From assembly GCF_018137945.1 (NCBI RefSeq), contig NZ_CP073089.1, forward strand, positions 248,001-312,000: DNA of 64,000 bases. The letters are read 5' to 3'. Under the pieces are notes generated by a model, which ran no database searches, was not told the DNA's origin, and saw only the letters and a program-made list of their open reading frames with translations. Positions 7,669 to 16,126 of this stretch are shown piece after piece. The position numbers and the translations under genes are program-made. This stretch comes from Brevibacterium sp. W7.2 (GTDB lineage Bacteria; Actinomycetota; Actinomycetes; Actinomycetales; Brevibacteriaceae). The first letter of the stretch is position 1, and each line of letters opens with the position of its first letter.

Positions 7669-8301
7669 ATGCGCAAGAACACCATTCTCAAGTCCACCAT
7701 GCCCGCACTCGCCATGTCGGCGGCTCTCGTCCTCGGCCTCAGCGGCTGCGGTCAGAGCGGCAGCCAGAGCAGCGCCTCGGAACCCTCGGCCTCGAGCAGC
7801 AGCGCCTCGGTCGACGCGTCGGCTTCGCTGACGTTCGACGATGCGTGGGTCAAGGCCGCTGACGAGGGCATGACGGGAATCTTCGGCAAGGTGACGAACA
7901 CGACCGACGCCGACATCAACCTCGTCGGCGCCAACTACGACGGCGCGAACATGGTCCAGCTCCACGAGACCGTCGGTGACGGCTCCGGTTCGATGATGAT
8001 GCAGGAGAAGGACGGCGGCTTCGTCATTCCCGCCGGCGGCTCCCTCGACCTCGAACCGGGCGGCGACCACATCATGGTCATGGACATGACGCGCCCGATC
8101 AAGCCCGGCGAGGAGATCACCGTCGAACTCGTCACCGCCGATGACGAGACGATCTCCGTGACCGCGGTGGCCAAGGAGTACACGGGTGCGCAGGAGACCT
8201 ACGCGCCCGGTGAGCCCGATGCCGCCTCCGACGGCGGCGACGGCATGGACGGCATGGGCGACATGTCGGGCATGGGCGATGAGGGCTCCGGTGACAACTG
8301 A
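7669..8301 (+). CDS. PCu(A)C-type periplasmic copper chaperone lipoprotein
   Basis: A 210-residue lipoprotein: the signal peptide ends in a lipobox LSGC (Cys27), followed by a Ser-rich tether (residues 30-52) and a PCu(A)C domain. The copper motif is visible as LHETVGDGSGSMMMQ followed later by GGDHIMVMDM, giving the spaced Met/His ligands of the family. After the domain a Met/Gly/Asp-rich tail (MDGMGDMSGMGD) provides more potential copper ligands. The family holds Cu(I) and passes it to CuA of cytochrome oxidase or other extracytoplasmic enzymes. The end overlaps the start of the DyP gene by 11 bases, tying the two together. Confidence 0.82.
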   Translation: MRKNTILKSTMPALAMSAALVLGLSGCGQSGSQSSASEPSASSSSASVDASASLTFDDAWVKAADEGMTGIFGKVTNTTDADINLVGANYDGANMVQLHETVGDGSGSMMMQEKDGGFVIPAGGSLDLEPGGDHIMVMDMTRPIKPGEEITVELVTADDETISVTAVAKEYTGAQETYAPGEPDAASDGGDGMDGMGDMSGMGDEGSGDN

Positions 8302-9745
8302 TCCCCGCGACCCGGACTCCGCGTCGGGTCGCGACACCGAGCCCGCCGCTGAGCGGACGTCGTCATCGGCGGAGTCGTCGACTCCGCCGGGCGGGTCGGC
8401 GCCCGAGGACGTGACGTCCTCGGCCGCCGGGGCCGCGTCGGACAGCGCCGAGGCGGCTCCGACCCGCCGCGGCTTCAGCCGCCGGGGCCTCATAGCCTCG
8501 GCGGCCGTCGCCGGCGGTGTCGGAGCCGTCGGGTCGCTCGCCGGCTTCGGCATCGGGCGCGCCACCGAGGCGAACACCCCGCGGCCGCCGCGCGCCGACA
8601 CCACCGGCGTCAACGGGGAGGTCGCGGTGCCGTTCTACGGCGAGCACCAGGCCGGGATCGAGACGGCCCCGCAGGCCCACGGCGAGTTCCTCGCGTTCAC
8701 GATGAAGCCGGAGACGAAGAACGCCGCGGCCGTCGTGCGGTGGCTGCGTCTGCTCACCGCGGATGCCGCCGCGCTCACGCAGGGCACCGCGCCCCTGGCG
8801 GACTCCGAACCCGAGATGGCGGCCGATCCCGCGCGCCTGACGGTGACCTTCGGCTTCGGCCAGAACCTCGTCGCGCTCGCGGGCGGCCAGGCGGTCCCCG
8901 AGTGGCTGCGGCCGCTCGAGAGCTTCTCGATCGACCGGCTCGACCCGCAGCGCTCGACCGGGGACCTGCTCCTGCAGATCTGCGGTGACGATCCGCTCGG
9001 GGTCGCGCATGCCCGCCGGATGCTGTGGAAGGACTCCCGGGCGTTCGCCGACATCGCCTGGCAGCGCACGGGGTTCCGCAACTCCTACGGCACGAAGGGC
9101 GAAGGGCAGACGCAGCGCAACCTCTTCGGCCAGCTCGACGGCACGGCGAACCCGGGCATGGGGTCCGAGGACTTCAGCCGCCTCGTGTGGGGTCGGGCGA
9201 CCGGCCGGACGGACGCGGTCTTCTCCGCGCGGGGTGAGCCGCCGACCGACCTCGGCGAGGCGCTGCCGTCGTGGATGCAGGGCGGGACGACGCTCGTGCT
9301 GCGCGACATCGAGATGAACCTCGAGACGTGGGACGAGGCGGACCGTCCGGCGCGTGACTTCTCCGTCGGCCGCTTCGTCGACTCGGGGGCGCCGACGACG
9401 GGCACGGACGAGTTCGACGAGCCCGATTTCACGGCCGTCGACGACCGGGGTCTCACGGTGATCTCGGCGGCCTCGCACATGGCCAGGGCCCGCGACGGGC
9501 TCGGACCGGAGGTGCAGATCGTGCGTCGGCCGTACAACTACGAGACCGGTGCCGGGGGTCAGTCGGGGCTGATGTTCGCGTCGTTCCAGGCGAACATCGA
9601 CCGGCAGTTCCTGCCGATCCAGCGGCGGCTCGCCGAGGTGGATCTGCTCAACGTCTGGACCGTGCCCATCGGGTCGACGGTGTGGGCGATTCCGCCCGGG
9701 GCGAAGGACGGCGAATACGTCGGCCAGACGCTCTTCGGCGGCTGA
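8291..9745 (+). CDS. Tat-exported DyP-type (EfeB-like) heme peroxidase
   Basis: A 484-residue DyP peroxidase. A disordered Ser/Pro-rich leader of about 55 residues precedes a twin-arginine signal (FSRRGLIASA then a hydrophobic stretch), so the folded enzyme is exported by Tat. The family GxxDG motif is GQLDG at residues 280-284 with its catalytic Asp, and the proximal heme His is His396 in AASHMARA, followed by the RRPYNY segment. DyP enzymes oxidise phenolics and dyes with peroxide; EfeB types also take part in iron release from heme. Chosen start is the GTG at 8291 inside the end of the copper-chaperone gene, the most upstream start compatible with coupling. No EfeU/EfeO partners are present, so an Efe iron system is not supported; a copper/oxidative-stress role fits better. 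Confidence 0.85.
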   Translation: MTTDPRDPDSASGRDTEPAAERTSSSAESSTPPGGSAPEDVTSSAAGAASDSAEAAPTRRGFSRRGLIASAAVAGGVGAVGSLAGFGIGRATEANTPRPPRADTTGVNGEVAVPFYGEHQAGIETAPQAHGEFLAFTMKPETKNAAAVVRWLRLLTADAAALTQGTAPLADSEPEMAADPARLTVTFGFGQNLVALAGGQAVPEWLRPLESFSIDRLDPQRSTGDLLLQICGDDPLGVAHARRMLWKDSRAFADIAWQRTGFRNSYGTKGEGQTQRNLFGQLDGTANPGMGSEDFSRLVWGRATGRTDAVFSARGEPPTDLGEALPSWMQGGTTLVLRDIEMNLETWDEADRPARDFSVGRFVDSGAPTTGTDEFDEPDFTAVDDRGLTVISAASHMARARDGLGPEVQIVRRPYNYETGAGGQSGLMFASFQANIDRQFLPIQRRLAEVDLLNVWTVPIGSTVWAIPPGAKDGEYVGQTLFGG

Positions 9746-9799
9746 GCACCGGCACTGCGGAGGCTGCTCACCGGCACGGCGAAAGCTGCTCACCGGCTC
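9740..9799. repeat. Three 22-bp tandem units beginning at the DyP stop codon
   Basis: Units start at 9740, 9762 and 9784 with the core GCTGCTCACCGGCAC (first unit GCTGAGCACCGGCAC, including the TGA stop). The gene end is thus echoed twice downstream. Confidence 0.7.
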
Positions 9800-9836
9800 T
9801 TGCGCGGTTGCGCACCGGAGAGCCGGACAGCGACGA

Positions 9837-9883
9837 ACGAGGCCGGGGGCCGGAGGGTCACACCCTCCGGCCCCCGGCCTCGT
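9837..9883. terminator. Strong bidirectional hairpin terminator
   Basis: A perfect 22-bp stem (left arm 9837-9858, right arm 9862-9883) with a CAC loop; the arm begins ACGAGGCCGGGGGCCGG. It lies between the convergent DyP and ogt genes. It has no T-tract, like other terminators in this window. Confidence 0.85.
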
Positions 9884-9893
9884 CCAGTCCTCC

Positions 9894-10409
9894 TCAGAAC
9901 AGCGGGCTCGGCAGGGCTCCCTCCATCTCGAGAAGATGGCGCTTCGTCGCCAGTCCCTCACCTCGGGGCCCGCCCGAGTATCCGCCGAGGCCGTCACCGG
10001 CGACGACGCGATGGCAGGGGATGATCAGCGGCAGCGGGTTGAGCCCCATGATGCTCCCGATCGCCCGCGCCGGGACGCCGGTGCCAGAGCGTGCGGCGAG
10101 CTCCCCGTAGGTCACGGTCTCCCCATAGCCGACGGTCTCGGCGAGCACTGTGAGGACGGTCGTCGCGACCGGGGAGATCCCGTCGAGCGAGAGCGGGAGA
10201 TCGAACTCGCCGAGGCGGCCGTCGAAGTAGGCGCGCAGCTGTCCGAGCGCCTCGGCGAGGAGGGGATCCCCGTGATCCGGGGCGGGCGCGGATTCGGCGT
10301 CGACCCATTCGACGCGGACGATCGCCGCGCGCGAGCTCGTCACGGCGATCGTCCCGACCGGGGTGGTCAGGGTCGCCGCTGCCGGGTGGGTCGCCTCGGT
10401 GATCTCCAT
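9894..10409 (-). CDS. ogt: Methylated-DNA-protein-cysteine S-methyltransferase
   Basis: A 171-residue suicide DNA-repair protein that transfers methyl groups from O6-methylguanine to its own cysteine. The active-site segment IIPCHRVV is intact, preceded by the DNA-binding helix GVPARAIGSIMGLNPLPL and followed by LGGYSGG. The frame is open further to a GTG at 10451, but the ATG at 10409 (MEITEATHP) gives the usual length and N-terminus. It stands alone, convergent with the DyP gene. Confidence 0.92.
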   Translation of the reverse strand: MEITEATHPAAATLTTPVGTIAVTSSRAAIVRVEWVDAESAPAPDHGDPLLAEALGQLRAYFDGRLGEFDLPLSLDGISPVATTVLTVLAETVGYGETVTYGELAARSGTGVPARAIGSIMGLNPLPLIIPCHRVVAGDGLGGYSGGPRGEGLATKRHLLEMEGALPSPLF

Positions 10410-10542
10410 GCCTTGATTATCACCTGCCTGCGATCTCAATCGTCGTGGCACGACCGAAACGACTGCGCCCGATGATCGGGCGACCGTGCACGCGGCACCA
10501 CCGACGGCGGCCGTTCTGCGGTCGGGGCACGGCTGAGAACAA

Positions 10543-10585
10543 GACCGGGCCCGCCGGTTCGCGATGCGAACCGACGGGCCCGGTC
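10543..10585. terminator. Terminator hairpin after the betaine/choline importer operon
   Basis: The 20-base left arm (10543-10562, starting GACCGGGCCCG) pairs with 10566-10585 with one mismatch and a three-base loop. It lies about 70 bases beyond the stop of the binding-protein gene on the minus strand. Confidence 0.8.
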
Positions 10586-10653
10586 AGGTCAGCGGAGACC
10601 GCAACCAGCTGCGCCCGGAGGTCAGCCGATCACACGGTCAGCGGCGCCCTGCG

Positions 10654-11562
10654 TCACTCGCTGATCTCGGTGGAGTAGGCGTCGGGGTTGTCCTTGATCC
10701 ACTGGGTCACGGCCTCGGCTTCCTTGCCCTCTCCGTACTCGTTGACGACCATGTCCTCGAGCGAACCGTACTGCTGGTCGTCGAGTTTGATGCCCTTGAT
10801 GTACTCGGCGGCCTCAGGGTTCTCCTCGGCGAAGCCCTTGGTGCCGAGGAAGTGGAGGGCTTCCGCTTCACCCATCGCGCCCTTGGGGTCCTCGAGGTCC
10901 TTGACGTCGTAGGCGCTGTTCGCCCAGAACGGACGCCACAGGGTCACCACGACCTCTTCCTGGTTGTCGATCTTGTTCTTCAGCTCGGTGAGCATCGTCG
11001 CAGTCGACGAGGTGACGAGCTCGTACTCGCCGTCGAGACCGTACTCGGGCATCATCGTGTCCTTGGTCTGCGCGGTCAGACCGGCGCCGGGCTCGATGCC
11101 GATGATCTTGCCGTCGAATTCGCTCGCCTTGCCCTTGAGGTCCTCGATCGAGTTGATGTTGCTGTACGAGGGCACGGCGATCGTCAGCTTCGCATTGTCG
11201 TAGTACGCGCCGAGGTCTTCGAGCTGATCCCCGTACTCGTCCATGTACTGCTTGTGGGTGACCTCCGGCCATGCCGAGGGATAGATGTCGACATCGCCGT
11301 TGGCCAGACCCGAGTAGAGGATCGCGGCCTCGGTGATCGTCTCCATCTCCACGTTGTAGCCCAGCTGGGTCAGCTGGTTCTCCAGCAGGTACGCGGTGCT
11401 GAGACCATCGGTCCATGACGGGATGAATCCGAGGGTGATGGTGCCCTTGTCTCCGCCTTCGCCGCCGCCGCTGTTGTTGCTGGCTTCCTGCGAGCAGCCG
11501 GTGAGAGCCAAGGCCAGAGCCGCGCTGACGGCGGCGATCTTCGTGACGAAACGCTTCTTCAT
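10654..11562 (-). CDS. proX: ProX/OpuAC-type glycine betaine (or choline) binding lipoprotein
   Basis: A 302-residue solute-binding protein. The signal peptide ends in lipobox LTGC (Cys23), followed by a Gly-rich tether, then an OpuAC domain starting TITLGFIPSWTDG. The domain contains several Trp and Tyr residues (PSAWPEVTHKQYMDEYG, VTLWRPFWAN) suitable for the aromatic box that cages quaternary amines. It is the last gene of a three-gene ProU operon (ATPase, permease, binding protein) on the minus strand. Glycine betaine is the usual ligand; choline, carnitine or ectoine cannot be excluded. Confidence 0.9.
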   Translation of the reverse strand: MKKRFVTKIAAVSAALALALTGCSQEASNNSGGGEGGDKGTITLGFIPSWTDGLSTAYLLENQLTQLGYNVEMETITEAAILYSGLANGDVDIYPSAWPEVTHKQYMDEYGDQLEDLGAYYDNAKLTIAVPSYSNINSIEDLKGKASEFDGKIIGIEPGAGLTAQTKDTMMPEYGLDGEYELVTSSTATMLTELKNKIDNQEEVVVTLWRPFWANSAYDVKDLEDPKGAMGEAEALHFLGTKGFAEENPEAAEYIKGIKLDDQQYGSLEDMVVNEYGEGKEAEAVTQWIKDNPDAYSTEISE

Positions 11563-11608
11563 CGTGGTTTCCTAACTACTGGTTGTGTGGTCTGTTGAGA
11601 ACGGTGTG

Positions 11609-12556
11609 TCAACTCTGAGTGCGGACGATCTCTACCTCTTCCACAGTGTCCGGTTCGGCCGCCGCACGGGTGTTCGCGGCGGTGGCCCTGCGTCGCTTGA
11701 GGGCGCCGAGGAGGGAGTTCGGATAGTCCTTCGCCGTGCCCAGAGCTGCGGTGACGCGGTCGAGGTAGATCGCGAGGATGACCACGCCGAGTCCGGCTTC
11801 GACTCCGAGCGGCAGGTTCTGCGTGGCGACGGCTTCGACGACGTTCTTGCCGAGGCCGTCGGCTCCGACGATGCCGGCGATGACGGCCATCGCCAGGGCG
11901 AGCATGATGACCTGGTTGATGCCGGCCATGATCGTCGGGGTGGCCAGCGGGATCTGGACTCCGCGCAGGATCTGTCTCGGCGTGGCGCCGAAGGCGTAGC
12001 CGGCCTCGACGGTCTCCTTGTCGACGCCGCGGATGCCGAGCTCGGTGAAGCGGACGCCCGGCGGCAGGGCGAAGATCACCGTCGAGACGAGGCCGGGCAC
12101 GACGCCGATGCTGAAGAACGTCACCGCGGGAATGAGGTAGACGAACGCCGGCATCGTCTGCATGAAGTCGAGGATCGGTTTGACGATCGCCGAGACCGTG
12201 TCGTTCCTCGCCGCCAGAATGCCGACGGGGATCGCGATGATGACCGCGACGAGGGCGGCGAGGACGACGAGCGCGAGCGTCTGCATCGCCGACACCCACT
12301 GGTCCATCGTCATGATGAAGAACATCGTGATGAGTGTGCCGATGGCGAACTGCCACGACCGCACGAGCCATCCGAGGAACGCGAGGATGATGATGATGAC
12401 GAGCGGGTGCAGGTCAACGAGTACGGTGGTGAGGCCCTCGACGAGGAGGCGGACGACCACGGTGATGAAGTCGAAGAGCCAGCCCAGATTGTCCTTGAGC
12501 CAGTCGAAGAAAGTGTCGGCCCACGCGCCGACCGGGATTCTGATGTCCTCCATCAC
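11609..12556 (-). CDS. proW: ProW/OpuAB-type permease of the betaine importer
   Basis: A 315-residue ABC permease with an amphipathic N-terminus (DTFFDWLKDNLGWLFDF) and about six to seven membrane helices. The EAA-like loop for ATPase contact is visible (VDKETVEAGYAFGATPRQILRGVQIPLATPTI). A GTG at 12556 and an ATG at 12553 both overlap the stop of the ATPase gene, so coupling is strong; the ATG is the likelier start. The C-terminus has a charged Ala/Arg/Glu tail. Confidence 0.9.
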   Translation of the reverse strand: MMEDIRIPVGAWADTFFDWLKDNLGWLFDFITVVVRLLVEGLTTVLVDLHPLVIIIILAFLGWLVRSWQFAIGTLITMFFIMTMDQWVSAMQTLALVVLAALVAVIIAIPVGILAARNDTVSAIVKPILDFMQTMPAFVYLIPAVTFFSIGVVPGLVSTVIFALPPGVRFTELGIRGVDKETVEAGYAFGATPRQILRGVQIPLATPTIMAGINQVIMLALAMAVIAGIVGADGLGKNVVEAVATQNLPLGVEAGLGVVILAIYLDRVTAALGTAKDYPNSLLGALKRRRATAANTRAAAEPDTVEEVEIVRTQS

Positions 12557-13845
12557 AGGGCCTCCCTCTCCACGGAGTTGTCGACGATCACGGTGTCCGG
12601 ATCATCGCCGAGCACGTCCTCGATCTCGCTGGCCGCCAGCGGCGGCGCCGGCTGCTGCACCTCTCCGTCACCGGTGTGATGGCCGAGTGCTGCGAGCAGA
12701 GTGGCACGGGGGATCACTCCGACGAGCTGTCCCAGATCGTTGACGACCGGCAGCGGCAGCGGCGATTCGGCCGACGGGATGAACAGATCGATGAGGACGT
12801 CGTCGGGGTGGGCGACGATCGTCGGGGGATTGACGATGCCGTCGAGCGTCGTCGCTCCGCTGCGGATCTGCGCAACGGCGTCGCGGTCGGTGACCACCCC
12901 GAGCAGGCGGCGATCGCGATCGACGACGCACAGCGCCGAGGCGTAGCTGTCCCGCATCGCGCGCAGGGCCACGCGCGGTCCGCTCTGGTCGGAGAGGACC
13001 TGGCGGGGCTTCTCCATGACGTTTCTCGCCGTGAGCACGCGAGCACGGTCGACGTCCTGCACGAACTGTGCGACGTAGTCGTTGGCAGGATCCGTGAGGA
13101 TCTCCTCCGGCGTGCCGATCTGGACGATGCGCCCGTTGCGCATGACCGCAATGCGGTCGCCCATGAACATCGCCTCATTGAGGTCGTGGGTGATGAAGAT
13201 GATCGTCTTCTTGAATTTCGCCTGCAGCTCGACGAGCTGCTCCTGCATCTCCCGGCGGATGAGCGGATCGAGAGCGGAGAACGCCTCGTCCATGAGGAGG
13301 ATGTCGGTCTCGGCCGTGAAGGCGCGGGCGAGGCCGACGCGCTGCTGCATGCCACCGGAGAGCTGCTCGGGGAACTTGTCTCCCCAGCCCTCGAGCCCGA
13401 CGGCCTTGAGCCATTCCTCGGCCTTCGCCAGTCGCTCAGCTCTGGGGACGCCTCGCAGCTCGAGGGCATAGGCGGCGTTCTCCCGCACGGTCCGGTGGGG
13501 GAGGAGGGCGAAGTGCTGGAAGACCATCGAGATGTGGTCGCTGCGGACCTTGCGGAGGGTGCGGGCGTCGGCTTTGGCGATATCGGTGCCGAGCACCTCG
13601 ACGGACCCCGCTGTCGTCGTCCACAAGCCGTTGAGCGTGCGGATGAGAGTGGACTTGCCCGAGCCCGACAGGCCCATGACGACGAAGATCTCGCCCTTCT
13701 CGACTTCGAAGCTCGCATCGATGACTGCGGCGGTGCCGAGCTTCGTCAGCTCGTCACGGTCGGCGCCCTCTTCGAGGCGCTTGACGACTTCGTTCTGGCG
13801 TTTGCCGAAGACCTTGTAGACGTGTGATGCCTTGACGACGCTCAC
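12553..13845 (-). CDS. proV: ProV/OpuAA-type ATPase with tandem CBS domains
   Basis: A 430-residue ABC ATPase. Walker A is GLSGSGKST (about residues 58-66), the signature LSGGMQQR is at 162-169, and Walker B is ILLMDE with ALD following. After about residue 265 come two CBS motifs (RVALRAMRDSYASALCVVD, LPLPVVNDLGQLVGVI). In OpuA-type importers such domains sense ionic strength or c-di-AMP and gate transport at high osmolarity. The N-terminal segment FGKRQNEVVKRLEEG is characteristic of the ProV subfamily. First gene of the operon. Confidence 0.92.
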   Translation of the reverse strand: MSVVKASHVYKVFGKRQNEVVKRLEEGADRDELTKLGTAAVIDASFEVEKGEIFVVMGLSGSGKSTLIRTLNGLWTTTAGSVEVLGTDIAKADARTLRKVRSDHISMVFQHFALLPHRTVRENAAYALELRGVPRAERLAKAEEWLKAVGLEGWGDKFPEQLSGGMQQRVGLARAFTAETDILLMDEAFSALDPLIRREMQEQLVELQAKFKKTIIFITHDLNEAMFMGDRIAVMRNGRIVQIGTPEEILTDPANDYVAQFVQDVDRARVLTARNVMEKPRQVLSDQSGPRVALRAMRDSYASALCVVDRDRRLLGVVTDRDAVAQIRSGATTLDGIVNPPTIVAHPDDVLIDLFIPSAESPLPLPVVNDLGQLVGVIPRATLLAALGHHTGDGEVQQPAPPLAASEIEDVLGDDPDTVIVDNSVEREAL

Positions 13846-14307
13846 GGATTACCTCCTTGGAGTCCTGACCGTCCGCAGAACGAGAGGCCTCACCCTGTCG
13901 CGCGGTTCGGCGACTGTCGAATCGAACAGGAGTCGATCACATGGGCCTCACCGCTCACGGAAATCTCAGACCTCATTATAGAATTTTCCACGCTTTTCGG
14001 CGGGAACAATATTCCTGTCACCGGGAGTGTTGTGGTTGACAGGGTATCTGACCTGCGATGATGCAGGACGATGCGTTACTTGATCGTTACATTTGCGTCT
14101 TGCGGAAGGACGTCATGACCTAATTCCCTTTACCATTCGACGATTGCATTTGCCATTGATCACTCGATAATTCCACAATGCGGTCGGGACTGATTCTCGT
14201 GCGCATCACTGCTGAAGTTCGCGGCGCAGCGAACCGCTGCGCGCAGACCCCGGTCCAGCGGGCGGCTGCGCACGCCTCACCTCGTGGGAGCCTCTACCCT
14301 TGAGACC
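13846..14307. other. Gene-free divergent promoter region (proV / aroD)
   Basis: About 460 bases, clearly more AT-rich than the surroundings between 13960 and 14190. It contains the minus-strand TATAAT at 13975-13980 upstream of proV and, on the plus strand, a TTGACA-like hexamer at 14036-14041. No ORF or stable hairpin stands out. The long leader of proV (over 100 bases) may carry osmotic control. Confidence 0.55.
13975..13980 (-). promoter_or_regulatory. Candidate -10 box (TATAAT) for the proVWX operon
   Basis: The minus strand reads TATAAT here, about 130 bases upstream of the proV start. No good -35 hexamer sits 16-18 bases further upstream, so an activator or an alternative sigma factor may be involved. 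Confidence 0.4.
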
Positions 14308-15177
14308 ATGAAGCCGCTGCCGTTCCTTCTCGACTCCGCCCCCGCGTCCGACTCCGCACCCGGAGCCGCCGCCCCGACCGCCCCGTCCTCGACCCCGGCG
14401 ACGCGGAACCCCCGCCGCCCGGCGGTCATCGTGCCCGTCCTCCACACCGATGCCGAACTGCTGGCGCTCGGCTGCCGGGAAGCCGCCGACAGCGGCCTCG
14501 TCGATGTCATCGAGTGGCGCGTCGACCCCCTCGTCGCCGACACCCTCGATCCCGCCGGCGGTGGAGTCGATGCGGTGGCTGAGGCGATCCGAGAGCTCGC
14601 CCCGCACGTCACGGCCGCCGGTCTGCCGGTCCTCGCCACGCTGCGCACCGCTGCCGAAGGCGGGGAGGCCGAGCTCAGCGATGCCGCTTACGCCGAGGTG
14701 GTCGCCGGCCTCGCGGCGGCGCTGACCGACGCGAACGCGGCGGCCGGTGCGTCTGTCCCGATCGCGATCGATGTCGAGATCGCCCGAGATTCGGCGCAGG
14801 ACGTCATCGGGGTGCTGCGGACCGTCGGCGTGCCCGTCGTCGCCTCCCGGCACAACTTCGCGGACACCGAGCGCGTCGCCGACATGCGCGAAACGCTCAA
14901 TGAGATGCGGGCGGCGGGAGCCGCTGTCGTCAAGATCGCGATGATGCCGACGACTGCCGCCGATGTCGCCGATCTGCTCCGGGCCACCGCCGAGGCCGAC
15001 GCGGACCTCGACTGCCCTGTGCTCGGGATCTCGATGGGGGAACTGGGCCGGACGAGCCGGATCCTCGGCGCCGACTTCGGCAGCTGCTCGACCTTCGCGC
15101 AGATGGGTACCGCCTCGGCGCCGGGACAGATCGCCGCCGGCGAACTCGCGGTCATCCTCGACCGGCTCTACGCCTGA
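14308..15177 (+). CDS. aroD: Type I 3-dehydroquinate dehydratase
   Basis: A 289-residue class I dehydroquinase of the shikimate pathway. The catalytic pair is visible: His182 in ASRHNF and the Schiff-base Lys209 in VVKIAMM; the VEWRVDP-like segment (IEWRVDPL) and DVEIARD strand are also typical. Members are usually near 250 residues; the extra length is an Ala/Pro/Ser-rich N-terminal extension (residues 10-35). An upstream in-frame GTG at 14284 is possible but lacks a ribosome site. Most actinomycetes use the type II enzyme for biosynthesis, so this type I copy could serve quinate catabolism or replace it. Confidence 0.9.
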   Translation: MKPLPFLLDSAPASDSAPGAAAPTAPSSTPATRNPRRPAVIVPVLHTDAELLALGCREAADSGLVDVIEWRVDPLVADTLDPAGGGVDAVAEAIRELAPHVTAAGLPVLATLRTAAEGGEAELSDAAYAEVVAGLAAALTDANAAAGASVPIAIDVEIARDSAQDVIGVLRTVGVPVVASRHNFADTERVADMRETLNEMRAAGAAVVKIAMMPTTAADVADLLRATAEADADLDCPVLGISMGELGRTSRILGADFGSCSTFAQMGTASAPGQIAAGELAVILDRLYA

Positions 15178-15270
15178 CCCCACTGCGGGACCGCTGAGGC
15201 CACCCCTCGGGGGAACTCCGGCGGGTGCGGATATGCGACCCTGCATGTCGACGTCGCCGGGGACGACGAA

Positions 15271-15303
15271 CGCCCTGCCGGGTGGGAACCACTCGGCAGG
15301 GCG
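15271..15303. terminator. Terminator hairpin between convergent genes
   Basis: CGCCCTGCCG at 15271-15280 pairs with CGGCAGGGCG at 15294-15303, loop 13 bases. It lies between aroD and the DUF4235 gene. Confidence 0.75.
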
Positions 15304-15327
15304 CTGGTGTTTCGGTGAGGGGTCGGC

Positions 15328-15624
15328 TCAGACGCCTTCGGCGATCTGCTTGCGGAACTTCTTCGGCAGAGCCTGGTCGCCGAAGTTGTTGCGCACGGTG
15401 TTCGCGGCCAGGCGCTGAACGACGAGCTGGGCGATGGCCACGCCGACACCGGAGACGACGGTCCAGGCCAGGGCCTCGGACATCGAGATCTCTTCGTCGA
15501 CGGGGTTCGACGGTGCGGGACGATGAGTCGACTTCTCCCACGCGAAGGTGAGCACCTTCCGGGCTGCGACAGCTGCCACGATGGGCGCTCCGACGCCGAT
15601 GATCTGCCAAGCGAGCTTTCCCAT
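15328..15624 (-). CDS. DUF4235-family small membrane protein
   Basis: A 98-residue protein: an N-terminal hydrophobic helix (LAWQIIGVGAPIVAAVAARKVL), a short charged loop with the Trp-Glu-Lys-Ser segment, a second hydrophobic helix (ALAWTVVSGVGVAIAQLV) and a basic tail. This matches DUF4235, a family restricted largely to actinomycetes with no assigned function. The ATG at 15624 has an AAGGA site eight bases upstream; the open frame beyond it is not coding. Confidence 0.8.
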   Translation of the reverse strand: MGKLAWQIIGVGAPIVAAVAARKVLTFAWEKSTHRPAPSNPVDEEISMSEALAWTVVSGVGVAIAQLVVQRLAANTVRNNFGDQALPKKFRKQIAEGV

Positions 15625-15814
15625 GCCCGTGTCCTTTCGTCCGAAGTTGAGGCGCGACTCCTCCGCTGCTCCGGCCGCGGCGACGACCGCCGTCGGATGA
15701 AGGAGTCCTTCGTCGTCCACACTATCGCAGGCGCCTGAATTTCATACTTTTGTGCGATGTGCGACGCGCCGTCGACCGATAGCGTGAGACCACCGATGCA
15801 GGGAGGAGGTCCGC

Positions 15815-16099
15815 GTGCTCACCAGACGGAAGAACGTCATGGTCACGAGTCTCTTCGTGCTGGGCATCTGCGGATTCGTCCTCGGCCTCGTCCCCGAGCT
15901 CGCCGCCTATTTCTGGGTCCTCTGGTTCATCGGCTGCGGGGCCTCGATGCTCGGTCTCATCCTCGCCGTCACCGTGCCCCGGCCCGCAGCCGAACGGCAT
16001 GCGAACTGCCGCGGCGAAGCCGGGCACTGCGAAGCGGGCCGCCGCAGCGGGGCTGAAGACGGGCCGTCGCGGACGCGCGTGTCACGCGATCAGCACTGA
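15815..16099 (+). CDS. Small two-helix membrane protein of unknown function
   Basis: A 94-residue product from a GTG at 15815 with a very strong GGAGGAGG site at 15802-15809. Two hydrophobic helices (residues 10-27 and 31-53) precede a polar tail with two cysteines. I recognise no family. The ribosome site and helix pair support a real gene. It lies convergent to the PabC gene. Confidence 0.6.
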   Translation: MLTRRKNVMVTSLFVLGICGFVLGLVPELAAYFWVLWFIGCGASMLGLILAVTVPRPAAERHANCRGEAGHCEAGRRSGAEDGPSRTRVSRDQH

Positions 16100-16126
16100 C
16101 CCACCCGACTGGCTGTCCCGCCCCGC

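Noticed and set aside
8291-9745. EfeUOB ferrous iron transport operon
   Set aside because: Only the DyP/EfeB-like protein is present; the neighbours are copper proteins.
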